From Oxalobacteraceae bacterium (lineage in GTDB: Bacteria; Pseudomonadota; Gammaproteobacteria; Burkholderiales; Burkholderiaceae_D), in assembly GCA_003537575.1 (NCBI GenBank), contig DPRS01000026.1:1-9248 (forward strand): 9,248 nucleotides of DNA, written 5' to 3'. Numbering within the stretch: position 1 is the stretch's first letter; each line of letters begins with the position of its first letter. Of this stretch, positions 1-5,444 are shown in pieces. The translations under genes were made by a program, and so were the position numbers. The notes under the pieces are model-generated. The model did no database searches and was not told where the DNA came from. It worked only from the letters and a program-made list of their open reading frames with translations.

Positions 1-874
1 CCGGCGCCTGGCGGCGGCCGGCGTGGCCGTCGCCGTACTGGCAGGCGCGAGCGCCTGGGCCTGGCGGCATGCCAGCCTGGGCCCCGATCCGGCGGTACAG
101 GCGGTGCTCGCCGCGCAGGCGGGCGGCTTCAAGCTGTCGCGCAGCCTCTCCACTAAACCATCTGCGAATCATTCCGGGACCGCTGTCATCCCTGCATCCC
201 ATATCCCGACCGCAGCGCCGCAGCCACGCGCCAATGCTGCCTGGAGCGACTTGCTCGGCGCGGCTTCGCGCGACGAGGCTGCAGCCTTTCGCCTGTTGGG
301 ACAGTTGTGGGGCATGGCGCTGGGGCGGGAAGACCCATGCGCCGCCGCGCAAAGCCGGCATGTGCAGTGTTACCGCAGCGCCGGCGGACTGGCGGAATTG
401 CGCCGGCTGAACCGGCCGGCCATCCTGAAACTCAATGATGGCGGACAAGCCATCCATCATGTCCTCCTGGTGGGATTGAACGATACCAGCGCCGAATTGC
501 GGGTTGCCGGCAAGGAGCGCAATCTGCGCATCGGCCTGGAAGAGTTGTCGCGCCACTTTAATGGAGAGTTCGTGAGCTTCTGGCGCGCACCGCCCGGCTA
601 CACCAGGGAAATCGCCTTTGGTGACAAGGGCGAGGCGGTTGACTGGCTCAATGCCCAGCTATCCCGCATCAGCGGCGGCCTCGAATCCGTGGCCGGCCTA
701 CCCTATGGCGCCGCCATGGTCAGCCAGGTGCGGCAATTCCAGCAAACCCATGGCCTGCCTGCGGACGGCATTGCCGGCGCCCGCACGCTGATGCTGGTGA
801 ACGATGCCGCCGGTGTCCAGGAACCCCGCCTGCACATGGCCCCCACCCTGGCTGCGGCCGCTCACGGAGAGTGA
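1..874 (+). CDS. gspA: GspA/ExeA-type secretion ATPase, C-terminal part (5' end outside window)
   Basis: The reading frame is open from the left edge (first full codon at 2-4), so this is the C-terminal part of a longer protein; the GTG at 23 is only an internal codon. The visible part starts with a hydrophobic Ala/Val/Leu/Trp-rich stretch after two arginines, consistent with the single inner-membrane segment of ExeA/GspA. A periplasmic region follows, with a C39-peptidase-like fold signature (HHVLLVGLND, then FVSFWRAPPGY). The last ~90 residues look like a PG_binding_1 peptidoglycan-binding domain (FGDKGEAVDWLNAQL ... VRQFQQTHGLPADGIAGART). In the family an N-terminal AAA+ ATPase precedes this, and with GspB the protein helps assemble the type II secretin through peptidoglycan; the ATPase part lies outside the window. 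The stop at 872-874 is 4 nt before gspB. An MshM-like pilus ATPase is an alternative. Confidence 0.82.
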   Translation, partial: RRLAAAGVAVAVLAGASAWAWRHASLGPDPAVQAVLAAQAGGFKLSRSLSTKPSANHSGTAVIPASHIPTAAPQPRANAAWSDLLGAASRDEAAAFRLLGQLWGMALGREDPCAAAQSRHVQCYRSAGGLAELRRLNRPAILKLNDGGQAIHHVLLVGLNDTSAELRVAGKERNLRIGLEELSRHFNGEFVSFWRAPPGYTREIAFGDKGEAVDWLNAQLSRISGGLESVAGLPYGAAMVSQVRQFQQTHGLPADGIAGARTLMLVNDAAGVQEPRLHMAPTLAAAAHGE

Positions 875-878
875 ACCG

Positions 879-1706
879 ATGTCATTCATCCTCGACGCCC
901 TGAAGAAAGCCGAAGCCGAACGCCATATGGGCCAGATTCCCGGCCTGCATGCGCAGCCAGCCGTGGCCTTGCCGGTCGCGGCAGCGCCAGCCCGCACAAG
1001 GAAAGCTGCGCTCGGCGTCGCTGCCATGCTGCTGATCGTTGCCGCAGCGGCGCTCGCCTGGCTGCAGCCATGGCAGGAAAGAGCTTCGCCACTCCGCGTC
1101 AGGCCGCCCGAAGAGCCTGTAACGTTTCCTGCGGTCGCGGTTCCTGCGCCTGCCGCTCCGTCCATCGTTGCGCAGCCTGCCGATCCGGCACAGCAAATCG
1201 TTGCCGTCATGCCGCCTCCGGAAACATCCAAGCCGGAAAAACGCCCGCCCAAACCACGCAAGCCGCCGGTGCGCCAGGCTACCGCTCCTCAAAAGGCGTC
1301 CGTCACTGCTGCGCGTTCGTCCGCGGCGCCAGACACCAAGGTGCTCACAGTCGCCAGTTCCACCGTTCCTGCCGCGGCATCCAGGCCACCAGCTGGACAA
1401 GCGGCACAGCCTCGATCCGGCAATGGCAATGGCAGCGATTCCGACCTCAGGCAGAGCACGGCACTCGTCCCGGAACCCGGAGCGGCATCGCTACGGGAAT
1501 TGCCCGAACAGATACAGCGGGAATTGCCGAACTTGGCCATTGGCGGCTATATCTACTCCGATAATCCGCGCGAACGCCAGTTACTTGTCAACAAACGCTT
1601 GTTGCATGAAGGTCAGGAAGCCGCCCCTGGCGTGATCCTGGAAAGGATGATGCCCAAGGCCGCAGTCTTCAATTACAAGGGCTATCGCTATCGAGTTGCC
1701 TACTGA
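879..1706 (+). CDS. gspB: General secretion pathway protein GspB
   Basis: Predicted 275-aa bitopic inner-membrane protein. The N-terminus MSFILDALKKAEAER is the hallmark of the GspB/PulB family. Residues 1-43 are cytoplasmic. A single membrane segment covers about 44-62, rich in Ala, Leu, Ile and Val. A long Pro/Ala/Lys-rich low-complexity periplasmic linker runs over about 66-205, and a compact C-terminal T2SSB domain over about 208-275 (GGYIYSDNPRERQLLVN, ending YKGYRYRVAY). GspB pairs with GspA and is thought to help place the secretin in the outer membrane. The ATG at 879 is preferred over an in-frame GTG at 804 because the family N-terminus begins there, GGAG lies at 866-869, and it starts just after the gspA stop, so the two genes are probably co-transcribed. 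No secretin or other gsp gene is in the window. Confidence 0.88.
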   Translation: MSFILDALKKAEAERHMGQIPGLHAQPAVALPVAAAPARTRKAALGVAAMLLIVAAAALAWLQPWQERASPLRVRPPEEPVTFPAVAVPAPAAPSIVAQPADPAQQIVAVMPPPETSKPEKRPPKPRKPPVRQATAPQKASVTAARSSAAPDTKVLTVASSTVPAAASRPPAGQAAQPRSGNGNGSDSDLRQSTALVPEPGAASLRELPEQIQRELPNLAIGGYIYSDNPRERQLLVNKRLLHEGQEAAPGVILERMMPKAAVFNYKGYRYRVAY

Positions 1707-1851
1707 TATTCGACAGCAGCATACATTTATATTGCATTTAATACATCTTTAATATTATCAATAAATTAATTTCCCAGTCATTACAGCAGGAATTTCTAGT
1801 ATCATTCCAGACTGACTGTAAATTTTGCCAATGAAAGTAAAGTGGGGCCTT
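1707..1851. promoter_or_regulatory. AT-rich promoter region before usp-response regulator operon
   Basis: This gap of about 145 nt is strikingly AT-rich between 1719 and 1770 compared with the flanking genes. It carries an imperfect FNR-like dyad at 1748-1761 (TTTAATATTATCAA, 8 of 10 half-site bases of TTGAT-N4-ATCAA). A good -10 hexamer, TATCAT, lies at 1800-1805, with no convincing -35 about 17 bp upstream. A -10 without a -35 would fit an activator-dependent promoter. The start site and regulator are inference. No clear terminator for gspB was seen here. Confidence 0.4.
1748..1761 (+). promoter_or_regulatory. Imperfect FNR/ANR-like box
   Basis: TTTAA-TATT-ATCAA matches the FNR consensus TTGAT-N4-ATCAA at 8 of 10 positions; the right half is perfect, and the left half lacks the central G and the last T. 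Its centre is about 57 bp upstream of the transcription start expected from the TATCAT at 1800-1805, near but not exactly at the classical -61.5 position. In such AT-rich DNA a chance match is quite possible. Confidence 0.25.
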
Positions 1852-2331
1852 ATGTACAAGAAAATCCTGATTCCGACCGATGGTTCGGAAATTTCCAACG
1901 CAGCGGCGCGCGCCGGCGTGGAGTTTGCCCAGCAACTGGGGGCGGAAGTGATCGGGCTGTTCGTTTCGCCGGAATACCAGTATCCCGTCTTTATCGAAAT
2001 AATTCCCCCGAATTTCCCGTCGGAAGATGAGTATCTGGCTTCCATGCGCAAGGTCGGCGAGCATCACCTGCAAGTCATTGCCGATGCTGCCCAGGCCGCA
2101 GGCGTCAAGTCTTCCGGCATCACGATTTTCTCCGATGCGGCTGCGCGCGAGATCGTCAATACAGCGACACAGCATGGCTGCGACCTGATTTACATCGGCT
2201 CGCACGGCAGAAGCGGCTGGGGGGGCGCGCTATTGGGCAGCACCACCACCAAGGTATTGTCCACCTGCCAGATCCCGGTTCTCGTGTACCGGATGGCCAA
2301 ACAACCCGGCAGCACCGCTGACAAGAAATAA
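1852..2331 (+). CDS. Universal stress protein, single UspA domain
   Basis: Predicted 159-aa soluble cytoplasmic UspA-family protein. It opens with the family strand MYKKILIPTDGSE, with the Asp (D10) that contacts nucleotide in ATP-binding members, and ends with the intact ATP-binding signature G-x2-G-x9-G-S: GSHG at 116-119 and GS at 129-130, followed by the closing strand IPVLVYR. It is therefore probably an ATP-binding Usp acting in stress or energy-state signalling; the true client is unknown. The ATG at 1852 is chosen over in-frame TTG 1825 and ATG 1831 because homologues begin at MYKKI; its ribosome site is only a GGGG at 1844-1847 with short spacing, so the start is not certain. The stop is 9 nt from the response regulator, indicating an operon. 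Its length is normal for the family. Confidence 0.9.
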   Translation: MYKKILIPTDGSEISNAAARAGVEFAQQLGAEVIGLFVSPEYQYPVFIEIIPPNFPSEDEYLASMRKVGEHHLQVIADAAQAAGVKSSGITIFSDAAAREIVNTATQHGCDLIYIGSHGRSGWGGALLGSTTTKVLSTCQIPVLVYRMAKQPGSTADKK

Positions 2332-2340
2332 CGAGACAAC

Positions 2341-2985
2341 ATGATCCGCATCGTAATTGCCGACGACCACACGATCATGCGCGAAGGCTTGAAGCGCATC
2401 CTGGATGGCGCCGATGACATCGAAGTCGTCGGTGAAGCCGTGGATGGCTTCGAAGCCCTGGCGCATGTGCGCAAAGGCGGTTTCGATTTGCTGATGCTGG
2501 ACTTGTCCATGCCGGGCCGCAGCGGCGTCGAACTGATCCGCCAGATCAAGGACGAGGCGCCCAAGCTGCCGATCCTGATTCTGACCATGCATGAAGAGGA
2601 CCAGTACGCGATTCGCGCCATCCGTGCGGGCGCGCGCGGCTATCTCACCAAGGAAAGCGCCGGAACGCAACTATTGAGCGCAATCCGCAAGGTTGCTTCG
2701 GGACGCCCCTACATCAGCATTGAAGTGGCCGAGCAGCTGGCCATGGATGCCATGCCCTCCAATGAAGATTTTCCTCACAAAAAATTGTCCGACCGCGAGT
2801 TCGAAGTATTCAGCTTGCTGGTAGGCGGAAAAACCATCGGAGAAATCGCCGACCTTCTGCACCTGAGCGCCAAGACGGTTAGCACCCACAAGACCCGCAT
2901 CCTCTACAAGATGGATATGCACTCGCTGGCGGAAATGGTGCAATACGCAGTCGAACACCGTTTGCTCACGCCCCTGAAGATTTGA
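2341..2985 (+). CDS. NarL/FixJ-family response regulator (REC + LuxR-type HTH)
   Basis: Predicted 214-aa two-domain DNA-binding response regulator. The receiver domain (about 1-120) has the acidic pair D8/D9, phospho-acceptor D54 in LLMLDLSMPG, T82 and K104, so all the usual phosphotransfer residues are present. The C-terminal LuxR-type helix-turn-helix is at about 147-210, with the typical LSDREFEVFSLLVGGKTIGE and LSAKTVSTHKTRIL stretches. Overall it resembles the UvrY/GacA/BvgA branch. It lies 9 nt after the usp gene, in the same transcription unit by spacing. No histidine kinase is in the window, so it is a local orphan whose phosphodonor must lie elsewhere. A GacA-box-like dyad starts 28 nt after its stop. 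The target genes are unknown; the nearby Fnr-like, phasin and PHA synthase genes are reasonable candidates by context only. Confidence 0.92.
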   Translation: MIRIVIADDHTIMREGLKRILDGADDIEVVGEAVDGFEALAHVRKGGFDLLMLDLSMPGRSGVELIRQIKDEAPKLPILILTMHEEDQYAIRAIRAGARGYLTKESAGTQLLSAIRKVASGRPYISIEVAEQLAMDAMPSNEDFPHKKLSDREFEVFSLLVGGKTIGEIADLLHLSAKTVSTHKTRILYKMDMHSLAEMVQYAVEHRLLTPLKI

Positions 2986-3012
2986 GCTTCAATTTCTTTC
3001 CTGCATTTTTAA

Positions 3013-3030
3013 TGTAGGAAGATTCTTACC
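3013..3030. promoter_or_regulatory. GacA/NarL-like dyad, candidate response-regulator binding site
   Basis: TGTAGG-N6-CTTACC matches the GacA/UvrY/SirA recognition pattern TGTAAG-N6-CTTACA at 10 of 12 half-site bases. Another half-site in the same family, TCCTAC (GTAGGA on the other strand), lies at 3044-3049. The site is just downstream of a NarL/FixJ-type response regulator gene of the same broad family and upstream of the Fnr-like gene, so self- or cross-regulation is possible. Binding is inferred only from the pattern. Confidence 0.35.
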
Positions 3031-3150
3031 ATTTCCCCCACAATCCTACTTGCCTATTCAGCGCGCACCGATAGCAAACAAACATCTTGCCCGTCATACT
3101 TTCCCTTTGTAATGGCGCGCACGGTTAATTCGGTTCTTCCTTTTGTTTGA

Positions 3151-3176
3151 CCGGGATTGACTCATATTTTTCCCGG
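3151..3176 (+). other. Short inverted repeat, CCGGGA / TCCCGG
   Basis: CCGGGA at 3151-3156 and TCCCGG at 3171-3176 are perfect reverse complements separated by a 14-nt AT-rich loop. No T-run follows the stem, so it is not a standard terminator. It overlaps the first member of the direct repeat that starts at 3145. Confidence 0.3.
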
Positions 3177-3205
3177 CATGCGGACTTCAGGTTTGACCGA
3201 CCGCA

Positions 3206-3235
3206 TTGACAGAACATTCCTGACGCGCGTTTCAT
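3206..3235 (+). promoter_or_regulatory. Candidate sigma-70 promoter for the Fnr-like gene
   Basis: A perfect -35 hexamer TTGACA at 3206-3211 is followed after 18 nt by TTTCAT at 3230-3235, which matches TATAAT at 4 of 6 positions. Transcription from about 3242 would give a leader of roughly 220 nt before the start codon at 3461. The perfect -35 makes this the best promoter candidate in the gap, but the -10 is weak. Confidence 0.3.
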
Positions 3236-3405
3236 TTACTGCACCGCAGATACAGGCATCCGGCATTACTGCCCGTTAGCACCGGACCGATATCTGCAAA
3301 CGGACGCGCACCGCAAAGCGCAAAGAACGCAGGGGCGGATGGCTTTTTCGGACGTATCGATGCATGGATGCCTAGAAAATCCCGCAGCGACTGCAAGATT
3401 GGCGG

Positions 3406-3435
3406 CGGCCCATTTCGGGCCGTCACAGTAAGTGA
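3406..3435 (+). other. Two adjacent small hairpins in the presumed leader of the Fnr-like gene
   Basis: CGGCCC (3406-3411) and GGGCCG (3417-3422) form a perfect 6-bp GC stem with a 5-nt loop. Immediately after, TCAC (3423-3426) and GTGA (3432-3435) form a 4-bp stem with a 5-nt loop. They end 15 nt before the ribosome-binding site at 3451. They could influence translation or be incidental. Confidence 0.3.
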
Positions 3436-3450
3436 GCGTATTTTTCAAAC

Positions 3451-3455
3451 AGGAG
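3451..3455 (+). promoter_or_regulatory. Ribosome-binding site fixing the Fnr-like start
   Basis: AGGAG sits 5 nt before the ATG at 3461. This decides against the longer in-frame start at 3368, which has no comparable site and would add 31 residues without resemblance to the family. Confidence 0.7.
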
Positions 3456-3460
3456 ATGCC

Positions 3461-4312
3461 ATGTTGTCCATGCCCTCATCCGAGATCCGGAGCGAAGCTT
3501 CCCATACCATCTCACCTCCCTCTCCTCATGAAGCAGGATGGCAGCGCCAGGGAAAACTATGGTCCAACCTGAAGGAATTATGCGAACTGCTGCGTATTCC
3601 CGTCACAACATTGCTGGCGGATGATGAACTGCTGTTTCAGCACGTACAGTTCAAAACCGGCCAGCGCGTGCATACCATAGGTCAATCCTTCGATACCTTG
3701 TACGTGGTGCACTCGGGTTTCCTGAAAACCGTTCTGATCGATGAATTCGGCAATGAGCAGGTGTTGAGCTTCCCGATGAAGGGTGATTTGTTCGGCGTCG
3801 ATGGCATCCATACCAAACGCCATGCTTCCGAAGCCGTCGCCCTGTCGAATTGCGACCTGATCCTGCTGCCGTTTAAAAAGCTTACCGCGCTCGGCCGCAC
3901 CCATGCGGAATTCGAACATGCCATGTATAGCGTCATGAGCCGCGAACTGGTGCGGGAACAAAGCATGGTGAGCATGCTGGGAGCCCTCTCTGCCGAAGCT
4001 CGCGTGGCACGTTTCCTCGTGTCGCTTTCGGATCGTTATGCGGACATGGGTTATTCCAGCAAGCTCTTCAATTTGCGCATGACGCGCCATGAAATCGGCA
4101 GCTACCTCGGCCTGACCCTGGAAACGGTCAGTCGCACCTTGTCGGCATTCAATGAAATCGGCTTGATCAGCGTTGACCAGCGCTCGATCGGCATCAAGGA
4201 TATCGAGGCGCTGAAAACCCTGCGCCGATTGCCTCCTTCAAGCTCGCGCGCCAAGCAGCTTGCCGCCCGCAAGCAAAAAGCCGCCGCCGCAACTCAAATG
4301 GCCTCCGCCTGA
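3461..4312 (+). CDS. Crp/Fnr-family transcriptional regulator, FNR-like HTH, lacks FNR Fe-S cysteines
   Basis: Predicted 283-aa regulator. A cyclic-nucleotide-binding-type beta-roll covers about 50-150 (HVQFKTGQRVHTIGQSFDTL ... GNEQVLSFPMKGDLFGVDGI), then a dimerisation helix to about 190, and a winged HTH at about 190-255. The recognition helix LTLETVSRTLSAF carries the E-x-x-S-R signature (E221, S224, R225) that in FNR/ANR reads TTGAT half-sites. Unlike oxygen-sensing FNR/ANR, which use three N-terminal cysteines and one in the beta-roll, only C41 (KELCELLRIP) and C131 (LSNCDLILL) are present. C41 aligns with the last N-terminal FNR cysteine, but the two before it are replaced by Ser and Lys, and C131 falls three residues before the central one. 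A [4Fe-4S] cluster of the FNR type is therefore unlikely. A basic Ala/Lys tail ends the protein. It is convergent with the phasin gene. The signal sensed is unknown; Dnr/NnrR-like or redox sensing is possible. Confidence 0.88.
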   Translation: MLSMPSSEIRSEASHTISPPSPHEAGWQRQGKLWSNLKELCELLRIPVTTLLADDELLFQHVQFKTGQRVHTIGQSFDTLYVVHSGFLKTVLIDEFGNEQVLSFPMKGDLFGVDGIHTKRHASEAVALSNCDLILLPFKKLTALGRTHAEFEHAMYSVMSRELVREQSMVSMLGALSAEARVARFLVSLSDRYADMGYSSKLFNLRMTRHEIGSYLGLTLETVSRTLSAFNEIGLISVDQRSIGIKDIEALKTLRRLPPSSSRAKQLAARKQKAAAATQMASA

Positions 4313-4321
4313 GCAACATTG

Positions 4322-4350
4322 CGCCAGGCTTGCTGATACGAAGCCTGGCG
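4322..4350. terminator. Perfect hairpin between convergent Fnr-like and phasin genes
   Basis: CGCCAGGCTT (4322-4331) and AAGCCTGGCG (4341-4350) form a perfect 10-bp stem with a 9-nt loop. It lies 9 nt after the stop of the Fnr-like gene and 20 nt from the phasin stop on the other strand. Its position suggests a bidirectional terminator. Neither side has a real T-run, so intrinsic termination may be weak or need Rho. Confidence 0.6.
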
Positions 4351-4370
4351 ATCTATTACGCAATCTCGAT

Positions 4371-5024
4371 TTATTTGTGGTTGCGCTTGCTGCCATGCGT
4401 GTTATGTGTGCCATGTGCCGTTGATTTTCTTTCGCGACCAGCCGTCATCGCTTCGATAGTTTCATCGATGGTTTCATCGGTATTTTCCTGCGTCGTATTC
4501 ACTGCATTCTCGAACGTGGTACGCGCGACTTCAATATTCCGGCTGGTTGCACTAGCTGCTTCACGGAAAGCTGTTTGCCATGCTGAAAATATCCCCGTCA
4601 AGGGGTTGTATGCTTCCATCGCTGTCGTTGTATCCGGCTCCACCGCCGAAGCAAACTCACTGACAGCGCCATTTCCAAGACTCCCCATTTGTTCCACGTA
4701 AGTGCGCATTGACTTGCCAAGTTCATTTTGCACTTCAGAAAATACACGAATCACTTCCTGCTGATAATTCATTGCACGATCCGGACGCTGCGAAAAGAAT
4801 TTTGCCTGCGCGTCCGCTGCGCCCTGCACATCGCGCACGGTCGCCAGCGACTGGGCAAACCTCAACTGCTCTATGCACGCACGATGCGATGCCGCCAGCA
4901 ACACATGATCAATTTTCTCTGCACTGGAAAACAATGCGTCGGCAAACTGGCGCGATGCTTCCAGTTGCGTTTGGAAAATATTCGCCATTGGGCCATACAG
5001 CTTTTGCATATTCATACCTTGCAT
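4371..5024 (-). CDS. Phasin-family PHA granule-associated protein
   Basis: Predicted 217-aa protein, somewhat longer than common PhaP1-type phasins (about 180-190 aa). It is almost entirely amphipathic helix with no signal peptide or membrane segment. The N-terminal part (LYGPMANIFQTQLEASRQFA ... AEKIDHVLLAASHRACIEQL) and the following QSLATVRDVQGAADAQAKFF resemble the Phasin_2 family, which coats PHA granules and controls their number and size. Residues 183-192 contain a DETI-DETI duplication, and the last ~25 residues form a basic His-rich tail (THNTHGSKRNHK). The start at 5024 is set by AGGAGA six nt upstream (5031-5036); the open frame continues to 5240 but that extension does not look like phasin. 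Expression is from the divergent region shared with the second usp. The nearby phaC strongly supports a PHA role. Confidence 0.85.
   Translation of the reverse strand: MQGMNMQKLYGPMANIFQTQLEASRQFADALFSSAEKIDHVLLAASHRACIEQLRFAQSLATVRDVQGAADAQAKFFSQRPDRAMNYQQEVIRVFSEVQNELGKSMRTYVEQMGSLGNGAVSEFASAVEPDTTTAMEAYNPLTGIFSAWQTAFREAASATSRNIEVARTTFENAVNTTQENTDETIDETIEAMTAGRERKSTAHGTHNTHGSKRNHK
4453..4476 (-). repeat. 12-bp tandem duplication inside the phasin gene
   Basis: Two adjacent 12-bp units (4453-4464 and 4465-4476) differ at one base (TCGATAGTTTCA and TCGATGGTTTCA). They preserve the frame and encode the repeated DETI motif near the C-terminus, so the change is an in-frame length variation. Confidence 0.75.
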
Positions 5025-5030
5025 GATTTC

Positions 5031-5036
5031 TCTCCT
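5031..5036 (-). promoter_or_regulatory. Ribosome-binding site fixing the phasin start
   Basis: AGGAGA on the minus strand lies 6 nt before the ATG whose first base is at 5024, and picks this codon over the upstream in-frame starts and over the nearby ATGs three and five codons further in. Confidence 0.7.
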
Positions 5037-5432
5037 TGGCACATGGATACAGGATTCGCTCTCGCCCTGCTCCAATCGCACAAAGCAAGTAAAGGACAAG
5101 ACAAGCCAGTCTGCACGCCAGCCAGCCTCAAGCGGATTGAATTGGGATTCTTCATTCTGGCAGCGCATGACTAGGCATCTTTGAGAACGCGCAAAGCTAT
5201 TCCAAAGCCTCCATGCTCTCGGAGCGCACCAGGCATGCAAAGAAAAAGTATCTTTAACGCAACTACTTCATGCAGAATTGATGTATAAATCAGCTCATTC
5301 AGGGAATTCAAGCATAGGTAAAAATCCGCTGGAAAAGACAAGGCAATCCGCTGTTTCCAGTGCCGCGCAGCGGCGCAGCGACTTGCGTTGACGGTATTTT
5401 TGGCGGACTTACGCGTCAAACACTTTTTAGGC

Positions 5433-5438
5433 AAGGAG
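5433..5438 (+). promoter_or_regulatory. Ribosome-binding site fixing the tandem usp start
   Basis: AAGGAG lies 6 nt before the ATG at 5445. The alternative ATG at 5439 abuts this site and is too close; the start at 5388 has no site and adds unrelated residues. Confidence 0.7.
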
Positions 5439-5444
5439 ATGGTG

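Larger units (their letters stand above)
2986..3460. other. 475-nt intergenic region between response regulator and Fnr-like gene
   Basis: No convincing protein-coding gene was found on either strand. It holds a GacA/NarL-like dyad (3013-3030) with an extra half-site (3044-3049), a short hairpin (3151-3156 with 3171-3176), a two-part direct repeat (3145-3161 and 3191-3210), a candidate sigma-70 promoter (3206-3235), and two adjacent small hairpins (3406-3422 and 3423-3435) in the presumed leader of the Fnr-like gene. The first half is pyrimidine-rich and AT-richer than the flanking genes. The density of symmetrical elements suggests a complex control region, though an unrecognised small RNA cannot be excluded. 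Confidence 0.5.
5025..5444. promoter_or_regulatory. Divergent control region between phasin and tandem usp
   Basis: This 420-nt gap has no convincing gene; the open frames that cross it lack ribosome sites and family features. It must hold the promoters of both the phasin (leftward) and the usp (rightward). A leftward candidate reads TTGAAT (5306-5311, minus strand), 18-nt spacer, TATACA (5282-5287), which would give the phasin a leader of about 250 nt. On the usp side a TTGACG/CGTCAA inverted repeat (5388-5393 and 5414-5419, 20 nt apart) lies just before the ribosome site, and a small GC hairpin (GCCGC/GCGGC) is at 5362-5374. All promoter calls here are weak. Confidence 0.35.

Noticed and set aside
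698..1400. Minus-strand frames of 172-187 codons opposite gspA/gspB
   Set aside because: They are shadows of the Pro/Ala-rich gspB linker; Gly/Arg/Ser-rich composition with no recognisable domain.
3061..3122. GCGCGCAC direct repeat (3061-3068 and 3115-3122)
   Set aside because: Eight bases of a simple GC alternation 54 bp apart; likely by chance in a GC-rich genome.
2999..3173. Minus-strand RNA with several GGA motifs, as in CsrA/RsmA-sequestering RNAs, next to the GacA-like dyad
   Set aside because: Six GGA occur on the minus strand, but they sit in a simple pyrimidine-rich stretch, are not in clear hairpin loops, and no intrinsic terminator follows; the dyad is also on the wrong side to drive it.
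3368..3460. N-terminal extension of the Fnr-like protein, which would add a Cys
   Set aside because: No ribosome site at 3368, the extension does not look like the family, and a good AGGAG precedes the ATG at 3461.
4330..4701. Plus-strand 123-codon frame opposite the phasin
   Set aside because: It is antisense to a well-supported phasin gene, has no ribosome site and overlaps the terminator hairpin; its hydrophobic content is a by-product of the opposite strand.
5278..5293. TTGAT-N6-ATCAG dyad in the phasin/usp gap as an FNR or CRP site
   Set aside because: The half-sites are two bases too far apart for FNR (N4), and the GA...TC spacing does not fit CRP either; only a 4-base core is symmetrical.
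5171..5434. Minus-strand 87-codon frame in the phasin/usp gap
   Set aside because: No ribosome site, unusual composition with many Cys/Leu, and it spans the presumed promoters of both neighbours.
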